From Planctomycetaceae bacterium (GTDB taxonomy: Bacteria > Planctomycetota > Planctomycetia > Planctomycetales > Planctomycetaceae), in contig JAWKTX010000010.1 of NCBI GenBank assembly GCA_041398825.1, forward strand, positions 124,001 to 188,000: a stretch of DNA of 64,000 bases. Direction: 5' to 3'. This document shows positions 19,150 to 28,164 of this stretch, piece after piece. Position numbers and translations under genes: made by a program. Numbering within the stretch: the stretch's first letter is position 1; each line of letters starts with the position of its first letter. The notes under the pieces are model-generated. The model saw only the letters and a program-made list of their open reading frames with translations. It did not search any database and had not been told where the DNA came from.

Positions 19150-19780
19150 TAATCGTTTCGACTGAATGTGACACCGTGGCCGCGCCGTGCGGTGAGTGTC
19201 AATGTGCGGGTCACTCGAGACCAATGCGAACGTTCCCGGTCCGTGGATGTGCATCCGGGTGTATCCGGAGCCAGTCCAGAATGAACTCCCACCATCCCGT
19301 GAACAGCCGTAGACTGTGTGGCAACCCCGTCGGCTGAGCTCACTACGTCCCGGAAGAACCGGCCGTCTCGCGCTGAAGCCAATCGGAGCTGAACAGAGCC
19401 TTGCAGCAAAGGGTTCGACGAATCTCCAGCCGGAGACCAGCTTAACTCTGCGGAAGTTGTGCAGTCGCGTTCAGATCCGAGCCCTCGCGAGAGACATTGA
19501 TGCGCGAGTAGCCGGTTTCCGTTTCCCGGATTCAGGGCGGTGGCTCCGAAAGACGCAAGACAGGTGTTGATCCATCACGAAAAGCAGCGTCCCCGTCTCA
19601 AACCAGGAGGGCATTAGACGCAGATGGGTAGCAACGATGCAGCGCACGGGTTACGGTGAGCCGTAAGCTCTGGTGGGGCCCCGCAATGATCGCGCCCTCC
19701 CCGCCTCAACCCAACCCAGCAAACACAACTTTACGGGAGTCTGCTCTTTCAACTGTGTTCAGTGGCGGCGGCCCTTTGTT
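19150..19780. other. Long gap without recognisable protein; possible structured RNA
   Basis: About 630 bases between the helicase and sigma genes with no convincing coding frame. The sequence is rich in short complementary runs, for example TTACGG-TGAG-CCGTAA near 19650 and the palindrome GGGGCCCC near 19676. I compared it by eye with RNase P RNA, tmRNA, SRP RNA and 6S RNA landmarks and found no diagnostic motif. It may hold an unannotated RNA or simply promoters. Confidence 0.35.
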
Positions 19781-19802
19781 CGCTGAGTTCAGGTCTGCTG
19801 GA

Positions 19803-20783
19803 TCAGCAGGCGGCCACAACCTCCAGATTGAGACGGTCCGGGTCCAGCAAGCCTCGAAGTTTATCCAGAGCTTTCATCTGAAGCTGACGGACACGTTCCT
19901 TAGAGATGCCCAGATCCTCAGCAATCTCGCGCAGGGTTCGGGCGGGCTGCTTCACATTCAGTCCATAACGATCCATCAGAATTCGGTGTTCTCGAACGTC
20001 AAGAATGTCTTCCGCCTGGTTCATGAGTTCAACGACAATTGCGTCGGGTTCATCGCACAGAGACGGTTCAACCTCCAGTTGCGGCACTTCGTTTAGAATC
20101 TCAAGTATTCCATTCGAGAACCGTTGCCGCTGCCGGGACCGTACCTGACACGCCCGGTAGTAATGACGTTGCAGTGAATGGGTTGCATAGGTGCTAAACC
20201 GAAACCCGCGGGAGTAGTCAAACCGATCAATGGCTCCCATCAGAATCAGGCATCCATCGCTGCTGAATTCATCAACATCCACTTCATTCATGGCGAATTT
20301 TCGAGCGACACTTCCAACCAGTCTCAAATTTGAACGCACAAGCTGCCCGCGAATCTGATCGGCATGATCCAGCAGCGAGTCAATCTTGTTCAGCTGGCGG
20401 ACCGTGGACTTCGATACGCTCAATTTCGCCCGCAGCTGATTTGCTCGAAAACGAAGTAAATTCATCGCACGAAACAGGACCTGCTCATCCTCAAATGTCA
20501 GCAAAGGGTCCGGAGCAGTCCAGTAGCGGTGATGAACAGCTTCGTCGCCGGGTAATGAGCGAGCTTCTCTCTGAGCATCCGCCTCACGAGCGTCCGATCG
20601 CAATCGCTGCATCAGAAGCTCCGCCTCCTGAACGGGCTTTTCGCTTCGTCCAATCGTGTCGAACTCTGATGAGTAGACGAACCGAATCTCGTTACCCAGA
20701 TGTTCACGCACTCGCTGTTCAAGTTGGTCACGGTTCGAAGAACATCGGGTTGATCTCTGAGCGGTCGTTTTTCTCGCGGGCAT
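19803..20783 (-). CDS. RpoD-like sigma-70 family factor (group 2/3)
   Basis: A 326-residue protein from the ATG at 20783, which has AGGA 8 bases upstream; a TTG at 20807 is an alternative. Region 2 is clear: 'SNLRLVGSVARKFAMNEVD', then 'DRFDYSRGFRFSTYATHSLQ', the region 2.3/2.4 signature. Region 4 ends the protein: 'TLREIAEDLGISKERVRQLQ' with the helix-turn-helix. It lacks the long region 1.1 and non-conserved insert of a primary sigma, so it is an alternative sigma. It is divergent from the FixJ-type regulator gene at 21098, with a 314-base region between them that could hold regulatory sites for both. Confidence 0.9.
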   Translation of the reverse strand: MPARKTTAQRSTRCSSNRDQLEQRVREHLGNEIRFVYSSEFDTIGRSEKPVQEAELLMQRLRSDAREADAQREARSLPGDEAVHHRYWTAPDPLLTFEDEQVLFRAMNLLRFRANQLRAKLSVSKSTVRQLNKIDSLLDHADQIRGQLVRSNLRLVGSVARKFAMNEVDVDEFSSDGCLILMGAIDRFDYSRGFRFSTYATHSLQRHYYRACQVRSRQRQRFSNGILEILNEVPQLEVEPSLCDEPDAIVVELMNQAEDILDVREHRILMDRYGLNVKQPARTLREIAEDLGISKERVRQLQMKALDKLRGLLDPDRLNLEVVAAC

Positions 20784-21097
20784 GTTAATTTCCTGTTCCT
20801 GCTCCAACGTCCTGATACCTACAAACCCGAGCCGCGAGGATGACGGTCAGTTAACCGTCACGATTACAGGGAAATCCGGAAATCCCGATAATTCCTTCCT
20901 CAGTCATGGGACTTCAACCCAATTTCAACGGCACGAATAAACTGTACTTTTGTATGGGTTGCATGATGGCTTGTCCTCAATTGACACACCGAATCGCCCC
21001 CAGGCATTGGCATCCTGCTGCAAGTTCGATACCTAACCGTTTGACGGACGTTTTGCTTGCATGGGAAAGAGCCAATCCTTGGGTGCCGGAGCGGGTC
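20784..21097. other. Divergent intergenic region
   Basis: It contains the start regions of the alternative sigma gene and the response regulator gene. The upstream extension of the regulator frame (from 20906) reads unlike protein and is treated as leader. No inverted repeat stood out. Confidence 0.45.
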
Positions 21098-21790
21098 ATG
21101 CAGATGATTGAAGAAAACGCAGCAGGAAGCCAGACGGCGATGAATTCAGACCCTCTGGCAAGATCGACGAGCGGTATTCGGCGAGTCTATGCGGTTGATG
21201 ATGACGCTGCAGTCCTTCAAGTGCTTCAAATGATTCTTCAGCAGGCCGGATGTGACGTCGTTTGTTTTACATCGCCATCTGATTTCCTGGCGCAGGTCAA
21301 TTCATTGCCACCAGGCGTCATTGTCACCGATCAGGTAATGCCACAAGTCGAAGGCACAGAACTGCAGCAGCAGGTGGCGGATCGAACGAACCAGTTTCGG
21401 GTCATTCTGGTAACGGCATTTCCCCGCACAAGCCTGGCGGTTGCCGCGATGAAGGCTGGGGCGATTACGGTGCTTGATAAACCATTCGACCGAGCGCAAT
21501 TGCTGCAGGCAGTTGAAGAAGGATTCCGCCAGCTGGAATCCGCTGAGTCAGCCTCAGATTCACTTCCGCCAGTTCTTCCAAACGGAGAGACTTATTACTC
21601 ACGGCTATCAGATCGCGAGAAGGAAGTCATTCGGCTGGTTTATGACGGAGCGACCAATAAATCGATCGGAATTCAACTGGGAATCAGCATCAAGACGGTA
21701 GAGAAGCATCGCGGCAAAGGAATGAGTAAGATGAACGTCTCGTGCCTTGCCGGCCTGATTCGGCTGATGGATCGCGAACGCGTCGGTTAG
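21098..21790 (+). CDS. FixJ/NarL-type response regulator (REC + LuxR HTH)
   Basis: A 230-residue two-domain regulator. The receiver domain contains acidic 'VDDD', the phospho-acceptor Asp in 'GVIVTDQVMP', a Thr in 'LVTAFP' and the conserved Lys in 'VLDKPF'. The C-terminal LuxR-type helix-turn-helix is 'LSDREKEVIRLVYDGATNKS' followed by 'KTVEKHRGKGMSKM'. The start at 21098 has GGAG upstream; the frame is also open from 20906. No cognate histidine kinase gene lies nearby, so this is an orphan regulator whose signal is unknown. The organisation is like FixJ, which activates transcription upon phosphorylation. Confidence 0.9.
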   Translation: MQMIEENAAGSQTAMNSDPLARSTSGIRRVYAVDDDAAVLQVLQMILQQAGCDVVCFTSPSDFLAQVNSLPPGVIVTDQVMPQVEGTELQQQVADRTNQFRVILVTAFPRTSLAVAAMKAGAITVLDKPFDRAQLLQAVEEGFRQLESAESASDSLPPVLPNGETYYSRLSDREKEVIRLVYDGATNKSIGIQLGISIKTVEKHRGKGMSKMNVSCLAGLIRLMDRERVG

Positions 21791-21881
21791 CTGTCTTCTA
21801 AAATGCCTCTGACTGAGATTTGGCGGCTGGTTGCGGCGCAATTCGCCTGTTTCTGCTTCCTGATGCATCGGTCATAGGGTC

Positions 21882-23042
21882 ATGTTTTCCTTCCCGAATT
21901 CTCCATCACACTGTCGCCTTGACTGGCTCAGACTCAAGCAAATTGCAGCCACTGTTTCTTTAATTGCTGCTTTGCCGCAGACCGTTTCACCAGCCGATGA
22001 AGTCGAGGTCACCACTGGCCAGTCGGTGCAGGACACGGCAAACGACTTCAGTCGTGATCAGGTTGACCAGGCCGTGGACAAAGCCATTGGCTATCTTGTG
22101 AGTCAGCAACGAGAAGATGGAGCGATCCTCGACAAAGCTCACGACTCAACCATGACCGCCCTGGCCATCATGGCTATGGCCAGTGTTGGCGTGCAGCCCG
22201 TTGATTCATCAACCGAGGGAAAAGCCATGCAAAAGGCCATCGCCTTCATATTGAGGGACGATCGTGTTGATGACAAAGGATATTTTGGCAGCAAAGATGG
22301 CTCCCGGATGTATGGTCACGGGATCATCACCCTGATGCTGACCGAAATGATCGGCATGGGAGCGAACGAGGAACAGGATTCCCTGATTCATCGGCGTTGT
22401 CAGAAGGCGATTGATGTCATACTCAGCTCTCAGAAGGAACGTAAGCAGGTGCACTACCGCGGGGGCTGGCGATACAATCCCAACTCAAACGATTCCGATC
22501 TGTCCGCGACAGTCTGGCAGTTAATGGCACTGCGATCAGCAAAGAATGACGGCCTTGATGTTCCGGCATCCGCCATTGCAGATGCCGTGGAATACCTCAG
22601 GAGATCCTACGCATCTCCTTTGGATCAGAATGGTCTGCCAACAAAACAGGCGAGCGGATTCTGTTACGAACCACACCGCAACCATCCCACATTTACGATG
22701 ACAGCTGCGGGCCTGCTCGCCATGCAGGTTTGTGGAGAATACGAATCTCCGCTGGTAGCCGGGGCTGCCGACTGGCTTCTGACCCATCCTCCCAAATGGA
22801 AAGAACGTTTCTGCTCCTACGGCACCTACTATTACGCTCAGGGGATGTATCAGCGTGGCGGGGAGCATGCGGAAACAGCGAGAGAACTGGTTCAGGCAAT
22901 GCTGATCGAGAAACAGGCTGCGGACGGTTCCTGGACGGCAGAGAACGGAGAAGAGCGCAATCATGGAACGGTCTACTGCACGACGATGTCCGTTCTCAGC
23001 CTCTCCGTGAAGTATCACTATCTTCCGATCTACCAAAAGTAG
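21882..23042 (+). CDS. Secreted squalene-hopene-cyclase/prenyltransferase-fold repeat protein
   Basis: A 386-residue protein with a signal-like N-terminus ending near 'VSPADE'. It has alpha-alpha-barrel repeats, for example 'AIGYLVSQQREDGAI' then 'TMTALAIMAMASVGVQP', and later 'YLRRSYASPLDQNG' and 'LVQAMLIEKQAADGSW', which match the terpenoid-cyclase/prenyltransferase (SQCY) fold. The cyclase DxDD motif is not seen, so it is not expected to cyclise squalene. Many planctomycete members are exported proteins of unknown function. It is intact, and 196 bp separate it from the SecA-like gene. Confidence 0.8.
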   Translation: MFSFPNSPSHCRLDWLRLKQIAATVSLIAALPQTVSPADEVEVTTGQSVQDTANDFSRDQVDQAVDKAIGYLVSQQREDGAILDKAHDSTMTALAIMAMASVGVQPVDSSTEGKAMQKAIAFILRDDRVDDKGYFGSKDGSRMYGHGIITLMLTEMIGMGANEEQDSLIHRRCQKAIDVILSSQKERKQVHYRGGWRYNPNSNDSDLSATVWQLMALRSAKNDGLDVPASAIADAVEYLRRSYASPLDQNGLPTKQASGFCYEPHRNHPTFTMTAAGLLAMQVCGEYESPLVAGAADWLLTHPPKWKERFCSYGTYYYAQGMYQRGGEHAETARELVQAMLIEKQAADGSWTAENGEERNHGTVYCTTMSVLSLSVKYHYLPIYQK

Positions 23043-23238
23043 TCCGGATATTGATTTGCGCCGTTTTGCCGGGTTGGTTCGGCAAAAACTGCAGCACCTC
23101 CGCACCGCCTGCATGATGTCGCGGTGGTAACTTTCTGCCTACTGGCAAATCAGTTTCGCGACTATCATGGGTTGAGCAATTCTTAACGATGTAGCTCACA
23201 ATGCCTTCCTTCAACTGGCCTGGACAGAGCAACCCTCG

Positions 23239-25179
23239 ATGAGTGTCCCGGGAAAAATCCTACACCTGACCAAGACAGGCTTCCTGCCGGCGCCGGCTCG
23301 ACGTTCGCGATGGCGTTCGATGGCCCGGGATATCATTCGCCGCAGTGAATCGCTGATCACATTGTCTGATGAAGAATTGATGACCGCAGGACGTCGAATC
23401 CGCTGGGAGGCCAAAGCCGGAACGTCCCTGGAAAAGTTGTTACCTGAAGCATATGCGCTTGTTCGGGAATCAGCGCGCCGCGTACTTGGCATGCAGCATT
23501 TCGAAGTGCAGATCATGGGTGCCATCGCGCTTTTTGAGGGCCACATCGCCGAAATGCAGACCGGCGAAGGAAAGACGCTGACGGCAACGATGCCGGCCTT
23601 TCTTCGCGCGCTGCCGGGCCAGGGCTGCCATGTCATTACCGTCAATGATTATCTGGCCAACCGCGATGCGGAAATCATGGGCCCGGTGCATGTGAAGCTT
23701 GGACTGACGGTTGGCAAAATTCTGGAGGCAATGGAGCCGGACGAACGTCGGGAGAATTACGCAGCAGACATCACCTACGGCACTTCCAAGGAAATGGGGT
23801 TCGACTTTCTGCGAGATCGACTGCGAAAAGGCGCCAGCGTTGATGACGGTGTGCAATTAAGAAAGTTTGTCCGCACCATGGAGGGAGCAGAATCGCCGGT
23901 CCAGCGGGGCCACTATTTTGCTTTGATTGACGAAGCCGACAGTATTCTGATTGATGAAGCGCGAACGCCGCTGATCATCGGTCTGACCAAGCCCAATGAT
24001 CCGGCAACAGTCAATCTGTTCCGCTGGAGCAACCGCGCCACGTTTCAGCTGGAACCGATTGCTGATTACGTCTACGAACCCGAACGTCGGAGTGCCTGGT
24101 TGACGGACAATGGATGTCGCAAAGTTGTGCTGATGTCGAAACCCTCTCTTCTGAGCTCGATGGACACCGAGCGAATTTACAGTCAGGTTGAAAAAGCACT
24201 CACAGCAAAGCATGCCTTTGAAAAGGATCGTGACTACGTCATTGCTGATAACAAGATTGTGATCGTCGACGAAGGGACCGGCCGCGTCATGGATGGACGC
24301 AAGTGGCAGGATGGTCTGCATCAGGCCATCGAAGCCAAGGAGCTGGTGCCCATCACCGCCGCCACTGGTGAGGCGGCCCGCATCACGGTGCAAAGCTTCT
24401 TTCGTCAGTACACAAACTTGTCGGGAATGACCGGGACCGCTTTGCCGGCGGCAAGCGAACTGAAGAAGACGTACAAATTGAAAGTCACGAAGATCCCGAC
24501 GAATAAAAAGTGTATTCGTCGTGAAAAACCCTATCGGATTTTCCGGACTCAGGCTGCAAAGCGTGAAGCGATCATCGCCGACGTCCGAAAGCTGATCCAG
24601 GACGGTCGCTCTATTCTGATCGGCACGCCGTCAGTGGAAGCCTCCGAGGCGCTTGGAAAGTCATTATCAGCGGCCGGCATCAGGCACCAGATACTGAACG
24701 CGCGGTCTCATGAGCAGGAAGCGGCGATCGTTGAAGATGCCGGGCATGCGGGACGCGTCACTATCGCCACAAATATGGCCGGGCGTGGTACCGACATTCT
24801 CCTGTCAGATGAGGTCCGCAAAGCCGGGGGCCTCCATGTGATCGCCACCGAGTTACATAGTTCCATGCGGATCGACCGACAACTGGTGGGCCGCTCTGCG
24901 CGACAGGGAGATCCCGGTTCGTATCAGTTCTTTCTGTCGCTGGAAGATGAATTGTTGCGATGTCGGGAACCGCGCGAAGTCATGCGAAAGCAAAAAAACG
25001 CTGGCGGGAAGTCGGAGGAACTTGGAAGATCCTGGCTGCAGTATTTTCGGAAGGTGCAACGATTTCTGGAGAAGACGCACCGGAAGCAGCGCAAGATGTT
25101 GTTGAAACAGGAACGGATGCGTCTGGAGCAGTATGAGAATATGGGACTCGATCCATATCTCGAACTTACTGAATCCTGA
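23239..25179 (+). CDS. Short SecA-family preprotein translocase ATPase (SecA paralogue)
   Basis: A 646-residue protein. The SecA motor is clear: 'EMQTGEGKTLTATMPAFLRA' (Walker A), 'HVITVNDYLANRDAE', 'GTSKEMGFDFLRDRL', 'LIDEADSILIDEARTPLII' (Walker B), and in the second RecA fold 'IATNMAGRGTDILL' and 'LVGRSARQGDPGS'. It is shorter than housekeeping SecA (about 800-900 residues): the helical scaffold/wing part is reduced to a charged coiled coil, and the C-terminal zinc-binding SEC-C tail is missing. It is probably an accessory SecA-like motor with a specialised substrate. A strong terminator follows about 120 bp downstream. Confidence 0.88.
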   Translation: MSVPGKILHLTKTGFLPAPARRSRWRSMARDIIRRSESLITLSDEELMTAGRRIRWEAKAGTSLEKLLPEAYALVRESARRVLGMQHFEVQIMGAIALFEGHIAEMQTGEGKTLTATMPAFLRALPGQGCHVITVNDYLANRDAEIMGPVHVKLGLTVGKILEAMEPDERRENYAADITYGTSKEMGFDFLRDRLRKGASVDDGVQLRKFVRTMEGAESPVQRGHYFALIDEADSILIDEARTPLIIGLTKPNDPATVNLFRWSNRATFQLEPIADYVYEPERRSAWLTDNGCRKVVLMSKPSLLSSMDTERIYSQVEKALTAKHAFEKDRDYVIADNKIVIVDEGTGRVMDGRKWQDGLHQAIEAKELVPITAATGEAARITVQSFFRQYTNLSGMTGTALPAASELKKTYKLKVTKIPTNKKCIRREKPYRIFRTQAAKREAIIADVRKLIQDGRSILIGTPSVEASEALGKSLSAAGIRHQILNARSHEQEAAIVEDAGHAGRVTIATNMAGRGTDILLSDEVRKAGGLHVIATELHSSMRIDRQLVGRSARQGDPGSYQFFLSLEDELLRCREPREVMRKQKNAGGKSEELGRSWLQYFRKVQRFLEKTHRKQRKMLLKQERMRLEQYENMGLDPYLELTES

Positions 25180-25301
25180 TCGCCTGCGCGAAGGTCCCGG
25201 AATGAACGCTCACGCATCCGCACCGACGGGGCGATCTCAATCATGCCGACAGATCGGTTGCTGAAGTTGTGGATGCAGAAGACAAGCCCGAGGGGCGCAT
25301 C

Positions 25302-25343
25302 AAAAAAGGAATGAAGAGCAGTTTCGCTCGTCATTCCTTTTTT
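25302..25343. terminator. Strong bidirectional rho-independent terminator
   Basis: AAAAAAGGAATGA pairs perfectly with TCATTCCTTTTTT; an additional GAGC/GCTC stem closes the loop. The A and T tracts serve both strands. It separates the SecA-like gene from the convergent gene ending at 25413. Confidence 0.93.
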
Positions 25344-25412
25344 CGTCTGACCTGGAACATCGCCGCGGACCTCGCAATCAACTGCGATGTACTCTGCTGC
25401 GGCTGTTTCGGA

Positions 25413-25979
25413 TTACGGACTTGCTGATTCGAGGACTTCGACACGCTTACGAAGGGCTGCTGCTTCATCTCGTGCTTTGCTTGCTTCGTCATTCGCATCA
25501 ATGGCAATAATGCCCGATGCAACCGTGGCCCCGACGACAACCAGCATTGGCAGATTGAATGCCCCAAACTGACCACGAACGACGTCCATATCAGAGACAA
25601 GTGCCGGCACCTGCACAGCGGCTGGTGGTGCAGAATTCTTTGTCCAGAATCGACAGCTGGCCGTGAAGGTCGATGTCGCCAGAGTATGAGCGCCGGGTCG
25701 CAGACCTTTGACGGCAACATACCCGTCTTTATCGGAAACGGCGGTTGCGATTTGCTTGCCCTGATAAACAACAGCAACTTTCTCATCAGCAACTGGTTGG
25801 CCCTGCAGATTCACCACTCGCGTGGTCAATACGCCCCCATCACTCAGTTCTACGTCCTGAACGCGATTGATGGGAGCGGGTTCAGATGCCACGACGGTGG
25901 AAAGCGTCGATTGAGCAGCAAGTGACAACGTGAGCAGTGTCGCTGCAAACTTTCTGAGTGAGCTGTTTCGGGTAGTCAT
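25413..25979 (-). CDS. Hypothetical secreted protein with carboxypeptidase-regulatory-like domain
   Basis: A 188-residue protein with a strong signal peptide ('LTLSLAAQSTLSTVVAS'). Residues about 45-95 read 'TTRVVNLQGQPVADEKVAVV' and 'SDKDGYVAVKGLRPGAH', the pattern of a carboxypeptidase-regulatory-like beta-sandwich. A hydrophobic stretch at about 142-160 ('LPMLVVVGATVASGIIAI') is followed by a short coiled coil, consistent with anchoring or oligomerisation. Small proteins of this design are frequent in planctomycetes; the role is unknown. It ends at the bidirectional terminator. Confidence 0.65.
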   Translation of the reverse strand: MTTRNSSLRKFAATLLTLSLAAQSTLSTVVASEPAPINRVQDVELSDGGVLTTRVVNLQGQPVADEKVAVVYQGKQIATAVSDKDGYVAVKGLRPGAHTLATSTFTASCRFWTKNSAPPAAVQVPALVSDMDVVRGQFGAFNLPMLVVVGATVASGIIAIDANDEASKARDEAAALRKRVEVLESASP

Positions 25980-26183
25980 TGATTCGTGTCCTTGAACAAG
26001 AGGCGAGAGCCGACAGAATCCTGTTCACCCTGCCAGCAAACCCTCAGAGACGGTACGCCTCAGGGGTCACGGACGAGGAACGACAGGAACAGGCCAGCCA
26101 GAAGGTGAGAGGTTGGAGAACCGGTGATTCAGAAAGGAAAGACATAGGCATCAGAAGTCAGGTTGAAAGATGGGCCACCCCGA

Positions 26184-26975
26184 CTACCTATCTCTGTTCG
26201 AAAGTAGCGAAAAACGAAAACGGCGGAAATAGGAGTTTATTCGATTTTGTGCACTGGGATCATTTTGTCCCAAAACGTGTGAGAAAGCTGGTGGTGCACC
26301 GCCCCTTGCAATCACATCGAGGTGCTCTTTCAGCAGATTCTGCGTGTTTTCGGAATCCGTCAGAAGAAACGTTACCCAGGCCCAGCTGTCGCGATAGTCG
26401 TCTTCGGTCATTGCAGGGGCCGACGGAATGGCCTCAAGTTCTGAAAGTGATGGCGACCAGCCCACCCTGGATTTCCATTTCACAGCTGACAGCCTGGCCG
26501 ACTTGTCTCGCTGGCTCGCCGGTTCTTCCATGTACTCAGCCAGTCCTTCATCCAGCCACAGGGGAAGAAATGGCAGATGTTGATGAAGAATTGCGTGGGT
26601 GTATTCGTGTCTGAGATCAGTGATCAGGGCGTTGCTGCGATAGGCATAGATCTGAAACACGTCGTCATTGCGATAAAAAATCGCCTTGCGGGATCTTGCT
26701 TCCGGTATTTTTGCCGAAAGGTACTGCAGGAACCGCGAGCGACTGGAGAACAAGATGATCTGAGTGGAGGCGTCAACCGGCTGGACGCCTAATTCACGGT
26801 CCAGTTCGTCGCGAACGTCCTGCAAGTGTCGCCAGACTTCGGGAAGATTAACCGCAAACTCCGAATAGAATTCGACTGAGTCTCGCTTTTCCTGAACCAC
26901 CCAGCGTCCGTCACCATTCGCAATGCCGGTCGGCAGCGAGATCTGAATCAGGATGAAGGCAAGCAGAATTCGCAT
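26184..26975 (-). CDS. DUF1570/MA-family zinc metallopeptidase-like, secreted
   Basis: A 263-residue protein; the start at 26975 begins a signal peptide 'MRILLAFILIQISLPTGIAN'. A longer frame to 27260 is unlike protein. The sequence 'LRHEYTHAILHQHLPFLPLW' gives the HExxH zinc motif and 'LDEGLAEYME' a downstream Glu ligand, matching gluzincin peptidase MA-like families (DUF1570 of planctomycetes). It is probably a small periplasmic peptidase; the substrate is unknown. It is divergent from the K+ channel gene (27153). Confidence 0.78.
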   Translation of the reverse strand: MRILLAFILIQISLPTGIANGDGRWVVQEKRDSVEFYSEFAVNLPEVWRHLQDVRDELDRELGVQPVDASTQIILFSSRSRFLQYLSAKIPEARSRKAIFYRNDDVFQIYAYRSNALITDLRHEYTHAILHQHLPFLPLWLDEGLAEYMEEPASQRDKSARLSAVKWKSRVGWSPSLSELEAIPSAPAMTEDDYRDSWAWVTFLLTDSENTQNLLKEHLDVIARGGAPPAFSHVLGQNDPSAQNRINSYFRRFRFSLLSNRDR

Positions 26976-27152
26976 GTTCGGATGCTCGCGAAAACCGCCG
27001 ATTGGGTCAACGTGAAAGTCCTGATGAGAAAAGAGGGAGTCGACTGGCAGAAACGGCAGAAATGCAGCACACTCCAGCCCGATTTCATCTGTGGTTCCAG
27101 TGTTTCGGGAGTTTGAAGACTTCCGGATTGCGTGTGTCAGGGGCGTTTTCCA

Positions 27153-28154
27153 ATGCGAAGACTCATGCAAATACCGTTGCTGATTTTTGCATTGTTGCTG
27201 ATCGGAGCGGTTTGCCTCCATCTTCTGACGGACATGGATCTGCTGGATTCGTTCTACCACGCCGTCATCCTGCTGACGACGGTTGGCTATGCCGAACCAG
27301 ACCCAATGACTCCGAGCGTTAAGCTATTCATTATCTGCTACCTCGGATTTGGTCTGGGGTTATTCACTTACAGTGCGTTTCAGTTTGGGCAGCTGCTGGT
27401 CAATGCAGACCTGCAGCGATACTGGGAGCAGCGCCGCATGGATTCGCTGATTGATAAGACCGCCAATCATTTCATTGTGTGTGGTTACGGCAGAATGGGA
27501 TCCACGCTGTGCGAATACCTGCATTCCCGCAGGCAATCGTTCGTGGTCATTGATCAGGACGAAGAAGTGCTGGACGAAGAATTCCACTCAAACAAGTGGT
27601 TGTTTGTAAAAGGGGATTCGTCGCAGGACGAAATTCTTGAACGAGCGGGAATTCGTCGAGCCCGGGGACTCACAACCGTGCTGCCAACAGACGCGGACAA
27701 CATGTACGTTGTTCTGTCCGCTCGACTGTTAAATCCCCGGCTGCCGATCGTTGCGAGAGCCAGCGACGACCGGGCAGCTCAGAAAATCCTGCAGGCGGGT
27801 GCAACCCGCGTGATGAATCCGTTCTCATCCGGCGCCATCCGCATGGCCCGATTCATGCTTTCACCAAGCATCGAAAACTTTGTCGAAGTCACAGAGTCTC
27901 AGGGCGTTGACTGGGAGATTGCCGATGTTGTCGTGCCGGATGCATGCAAACTGGTCGGGCAAAAGCTCAGCGAAACCGGACTGCGGGATTCCGGAATCAT
28001 GCTCCTTGGGGTCTGTCGTAGTTCGGGGGAAAAATTCTTTCCGCCACCCGGGCACCTGAAGATTGAACCAGGAGACAAACTATTTGCTTTTGGTAATTCG
28101 GACGGTGTCGCCAAACTTTCAGAAATGCTGGAAGCTGCGATTCATGCCGGCTAA
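27153..28154 (+). CDS. Two-TM potassium channel with cytoplasmic TrkA-N/TrkA-C (RCK) domains
   Basis: A 333-residue protein from the ATG at 27153, with AGGGGCG upstream. The pore region has one helix at about 6-26, a P-loop with the selectivity filter 'TTVGYAEPDP' (about 42-51), and a second helix at about 57-78. The cytoplasmic part is a Rossmann RCK domain beginning 'HFIVCGYGRMGS' (GxGxxG at 111-116) and ending in a TrkA-C domain ('VQ..KLSETGLRDSGIMLLG' pattern). It belongs to the family of ligand-gated K+ channels such as MthK/Kch. The filter GYA differs slightly from the usual GYG, so selectivity may vary. It probably acts in the inner membrane. Confidence 0.9.
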   Translation: MRRLMQIPLLIFALLLIGAVCLHLLTDMDLLDSFYHAVILLTTVGYAEPDPMTPSVKLFIICYLGFGLGLFTYSAFQFGQLLVNADLQRYWEQRRMDSLIDKTANHFIVCGYGRMGSTLCEYLHSRRQSFVVIDQDEEVLDEEFHSNKWLFVKGDSSQDEILERAGIRRARGLTTVLPTDADNMYVVLSARLLNPRLPIVARASDDRAAQKILQAGATRVMNPFSSGAIRMARFMLSPSIENFVEVTESQGVDWEIADVVVPDACKLVGQKLSETGLRDSGIMLLGVCRSSGEKFFPPPGHLKIEPGDKLFAFGNSDGVAKLSEMLEAAIHAG

Positions 28155-28164
28155 ACACGGCAGA

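Noticed and set aside
19150..19780. RNase P RNA, tmRNA, SRP RNA or 6S RNA
   Set aside because: None of the conserved landmark sequences was found on either strand.
21882..23042. True squalene-hopene cyclase
   Set aside because: The fold repeats are present but the DxDD catalytic motif is not, and the protein is only 386 residues with a signal peptide.
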